6,670 nucleotides of DNA from contig USJJ01000073.1 of the NCBI GenBank assembly GCA_900554995.1, forward strand, positions 1-6,670, in the 5' to 3' direction. A program made the translations under genes and the position numbers. The notes below the pieces were generated by a model. That model saw nothing but the letters and a program-made list of their open reading frames with translations. It was not told where the DNA came from and did not search any database. Of the stretch, positions 4,444 through 6,670 are shown one piece after another (the stretch's first letter is position 1; the number at the start of each line of letters is the position of its first letter). This DNA is from an uncultured Ruminococcus sp. (GTDB taxonomy: Bacteria; Bacillota; Clostridia; Oscillospirales; Acutalibacteraceae).

Positions 4444-6069
4444 TTACGGCTGGAAAGGAACGGGATCGTGCTCGCTTTCGTGCTCAAAAGACAGAATATT
4501 ATTGCGGTCGTAGTAGCTGTATCTCATTTTGAACGCACGGCAGAATCCTTCGGCAGGGACGTAGAGTTGTTCACGGTTGAGGCGTTTAACCTCACCGACC
4601 ATTTCAAAACTACCGCCGTCGGTGATAACTGTTTTGCTGTTTTCGGTAAACGTCGCCGTGTGACCGTATGCGGTGCTTTTAACAGTTCCCTTGCCCATCT
4701 CAACATCAAATCCTATGTACCTCAGAAGTGCCGCCGCGGGAACATACCATATTTCGTCAATGCAGTTGCAGGGGAGGGTTCTCGTTGAAATTCCGAGATC
4801 GGCGCCCTTAAACATAAGTCTTGTTGCGCTGAATATCGGAGCAAGTGCTGTCGGAGAGATGCTGTCGGTTTCCTTGTCAATCACACATTCGTCAACAACC
4901 CTGTCGCCCTCAAGGTATGAGGTGAGCGTGAGTTTTTTGCCGCAAACCCTGACTATCGTATACATCGACAGCTTTTCCTCGTGGGGATAATATGCGCAGT
5001 TCCAGAGCTTCGGCGTTACAAGCAGCTTGCACGGATTTCTGTGACCGCTTCCCATATTATAGAAAACCGTTCCCTCGGACGGCCTGTCAAAGAGATTTTC
5101 GTTGCGGCGCGGATAGCTTCTTGAGAAGCAATGCTCGTGTCCGCTGAAAATAACGTCGAATTTTTCCATTCCTTCACGCATCATCGGATATGAATCATCG
5201 CAGGCAAGATCCGAACCTTGATAGCAGATCGGAAAATGATGCGAACCGAATTTCCACGTTTTGTCGCTCTTTGCAGTGTCCTTTAATAGCCACTCGTTAA
5301 CGAATTCGGGACCGCTCGTTCCGATTACGCAGAAGTGAGCGTTACCGTAGTCGAAAGAATAGTTTGCGGTTTTCCAATCCTCGGGGCCGTTGTCGGGGTA
5401 AGCTCCGCCGAACTGCTTGCTGAAATATTCGGCTTTCTCAGAATAGTATTTGTTGCTGTATTCAAAGTAGTTTTCAAACCCCATATCGTCGTGATTGCCG
5501 AGAGCCATCATAAACGGAAGATGCTCGATAATACCCCTTAATCCGTCAAGCAAGCCTGTCCACTGAATGTCGGTCTGTCCGCAGTTTGTATTGTCACCTG
5601 CCGTGAGAATAAACCTTACATTTGGATGAAGCCGCAGGATTTCTCTCACAATTTTACCAAGCTCGGAATAATCGGCAGGAGGCTCGGCGGCACCGTGCTG
5701 AATGTCGGAAAGGCAGAGAAATTCAAAGCTGTCCGTGTCTTTTTTTGCTGTATTGAAAGTGAAAACTTCACTCCTGAAGCTATCGTTTCCGCAGGTGTAT
5801 TCATACTCCGTGCCGGGGCTGAGCTGTGTCATATGCGCCGAAAAAATATTGCTGCTGTCCATATCGGAATCAAAACGGCTGACCTGTGCATCGGCTCTGT
5901 GCCATTCGCCGCCGGGCTCTCTGTAAAGCGCATATCCGCTTTCTGTTTCTGTGCAGGTGCGCCACGTGACGGTCATTGATGTTTCGGCGTTCCCGTTGAT
6001 CGAAAGCATTATGTGGTCGGGAGATTTCTGCGACCCTCTGATTCTTTTCCATTCTTCCTTTGTTATCAT
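4444..6069 (-). CDS. Non-exported purple-acid-phosphatase-like protein with stalk-like C-terminal domain
   Basis: The product has 541 residues. A fibronectin III-like purple acid phosphatase N-domain (about 17-108, with SPDHIMLSI and SMTVTWRT) precedes a calcineurin-like metallophosphoesterase domain (about 115-345). Metal-site motifs are LSDIQ (D122), TAGDN (D159), GNHD (N192, H193), GSHHFP (H277, H278) and SGHEHCFSR (H311, H313, R317), so an active two-metal site is likely. Residues about 440-528 (WYVPAAALLRYIGFDVEM, then QLYVPAEGFCRAF) resemble half-repeats of the copper amine oxidase N1-type domain, usually found on secreted or wall proteins. There is no signal peptide. The ATG follows AGAGGT (6076-6081), and an in-frame TGA at 6088-6090 rules out an upstream start. 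It is a distant paralogue of the exported enzyme at 2054-3355. It is monocistronic or reads into the 39-residue peptide gene. Substrate is unknown. Confidence 0.9.
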   Translation of the reverse strand: MITKEEWKRIRGSQKSPDHIMLSINGNAETSMTVTWRTCTETESGYALYREPGGEWHRADAQVSRFDSDMDSSNIFSAHMTQLSPGTEYEYTCGNDSFRSEVFTFNTAKKDTDSFEFLCLSDIQHGAAEPPADYSELGKIVREILRLHPNVRFILTAGDNTNCGQTDIQWTGLLDGLRGIIEHLPFMMALGNHDDMGFENYFEYSNKYYSEKAEYFSKQFGGAYPDNGPEDWKTANYSFDYGNAHFCVIGTSGPEFVNEWLLKDTAKSDKTWKFGSHHFPICYQGSDLACDDSYPMMREGMEKFDVIFSGHEHCFSRSYPRRNENLFDRPSEGTVFYNMGSGHRNPCKLLVTPKLWNCAYYPHEEKLSMYTIVRVCGKKLTLTSYLEGDRVVDECVIDKETDSISPTALAPIFSATRLMFKGADLGISTRTLPCNCIDEIWYVPAAALLRYIGFDVEMGKGTVKSTAYGHTATFTENSKTVITDGGSFEMVGEVKRLNREQLYVPAEGFCRAFKMRYSYYDRNNILSFEHESEHDPVPFQP

Positions 6070-6092
6070 ACCGACACCTCTTTTTCTTCAAA

Positions 6093-6121
6093 ATTATACC
6101 ATAGCGCAGATATTGATTCAA
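6093..6121 (-). promoter_or_regulatory. Promoter of the 541-residue phosphatase
   Basis: On the minus strand TTGAAT (6116-6121), a 17-bp spacer ending TATGG, and TATAAT (6093-6098), giving TGG-TATAAT, an extended -10. It is back to back with the plus-strand promoter starting at 6130. Confidence 0.78.
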
Positions 6122-6129
6122 GAAAACTA

Positions 6130-6158
6130 TTGTAAAAATTTTTTAAATGACTTATAAT
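6130..6158 (+). promoter_or_regulatory. Promoter of the Thr-rich membrane protein gene
   Basis: TTGTAA (6130-6135), 17-bp spacer and TATAAT (6153-6158). The AAGGAC ribosome binding site at 6175-6180 lies 8 nt before the ATG at 6189. Confidence 0.65.
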
Positions 6159-6188
6159 TAAATTATCAAAAGTTAAGGACGTGTAGCT

Positions 6189-6670
6189 ATGAAAAAAACA
6201 ATTGTAATCTGCGTATCCGTAATACTCTGTGTAGCGATGATGTGCGGATCGTTCATTTATGTCGGGAAGGATTTTAACGAGAGTATCGGCAAGCTGATCC
6301 CGTCGATCCTTTATTCATCAAGAGTTAACGAAAATAAAACACAGCCGACGATCAGCCCTGAAAAGGAGACAACGACCGAAGAGACAACGAAAGCTCCGAC
6401 CGAGGAGACAACCGCCGAGGAACCGATTCGACAACGGCTGTGCCAAAGACAACGGCTAAGCCGAACGCCGCAACAAAAAAGACTACAACGACGAAAAAGG
6501 CAACTACCACCAAAAAGGTGACAACAACAAAAAAGGCAACTACCACAAAGAAGCAGACCACTGCTCAGACAAAGCTCACGACTGCTCAGGTTATCAATAA
6601 TTACAATGCCGCAATCAATAAGGCGAGAAGCTCGAAGGCGGGCTACACAAAAACCAGAAGCACAAAGCTC
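6189..6670 (+). CDS. Thr/Lys-rich membrane-anchored protein, frameshifted, cut by window edge
   Basis: The N-terminus MKKTIV with a hydrophobic stretch at about 5-25 is a signal anchor or uncleaved signal. From about residue 50 the protein becomes a Thr/Glu-rich linker (TTTEETTKAPTEETTAEEP). In the starting frame the sequence then turns into an Arg/Gln-rich stretch and stops at 6521. In the frame beginning GAT at 6425 the linker continues naturally (DSTTAVPKTTAKP) into KKATTT-type repeats and a folded-looking segment, AQVINNYNAAINKA, open to the window end at 6670. One missing base at about 6423-6425 would explain this; restored, at least 161 residues are encoded. The linker style fits an exported domain tethered to the membrane. 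The family is unrecognised. The shift may be a real mutation or a sequence error. Confidence 0.7.
6476..6565 (+). repeat. Five imperfect 18-bp repeats encoding KKxTTT
   Basis: In the downstream frame the units are KKTTTT, KKATTT, KKVTTT, KKATTT and KKQTTA. The second and fourth copies share most of their bases (GGCAACTACCAC in both). The array encodes a basic, Thr-rich spacer and is likely to expand or contract by recombination or slippage. Confidence 0.75.

Noticed and set aside
4405..4990. Plus-strand open frames opposite the 3' part of the 541-residue phosphatase
   Set aside because: They are antisense to a well-supported coding region and lack start signals. They reflect codon bias of the opposite strand.
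6474..6482. Programmed slippage at the A6 run in the Thr-rich gene
   Set aside because: The run is in the wrong phase for an A AAA AAG heptamer in the starting frame and lies about 50 nt after the composition change. A base loss near 6425 fits better.

Overview
The window looks like chromosomal DNA of a low-to-mid GC member of the Clostridia, most likely a gut or rumen Oscillospiraceae/Ruminococcus-type bacterium. The reasons are AAAGGAG-type ribosome binding sites, sigma-A promoters of the Firmicutes type (several with a TG extended -10), a clostridial AbrB with a C-terminal Cys4 zinc knuckle, and Thr-rich secreted proteins. This placement is inference from gene style. No RNA gene, insertion sequence, CRISPR array or phage gene is visible.

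Layout. Positions 1-81 hold the start of a minus-strand gene that runs off the window. Positions 196-1935 are a two-gene minus-strand operon: a membrane-anchored FHA protein followed by an exported PHP-type metal-dependent phosphoesterase. It faces a plus-strand exported purple-acid-phosphatase-like protein (2054-3355) across a divergent promoter region that carries a 20-bp dyad. A long bidirectional terminator (3370-3398) separates that gene from a run of four minus-strand genes. In transcription order these are a non-exported purple-acid-phosphatase-like protein with a stalk-like C-terminal domain (4444-6069), two tandem very small genes (4190-4309 and 3859-4002), and AbrB (3460-3711). From 6189 a plus-strand membrane-anchored Thr/Lys-rich protein begins. 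It carries an apparent one-base frameshift and leaves the window.

The most interesting part is 3771-4398. The two small genes encode paralogous amphipathic peptides of 39 and 47 residues built from a repeated D-[FI]-x-[AT]-I-L-x-[KT]-I unit. Each is a complete transcription cassette. It has a TTGACA / TGG-TAATAT promoter, a predicted stem-loop starting 8 nt after the -10 box (so at the 5' end of the mRNA), an AAAGGAGT ribosome binding site 8 nt before ATG, and its own terminator. The neighbouring abrB has the same style of promoter and a TGGTA-N5-TGGTA pair resembling the known AbrB target. I do not recognise the peptide family. The architecture suggests abundant, possibly AbrB-controlled, membrane-active or membrane-binding peptides, but that function is inference.

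Three of the larger genes are metal-dependent phosphoesterases of two unrelated folds (one PHP, two calcineurin-like), and one neighbour carries a phosphothreonine-binding FHA domain. The region may therefore deal with phosphoester hydrolysis at or outside the cell envelope. The substrates cannot be read from the sequence.
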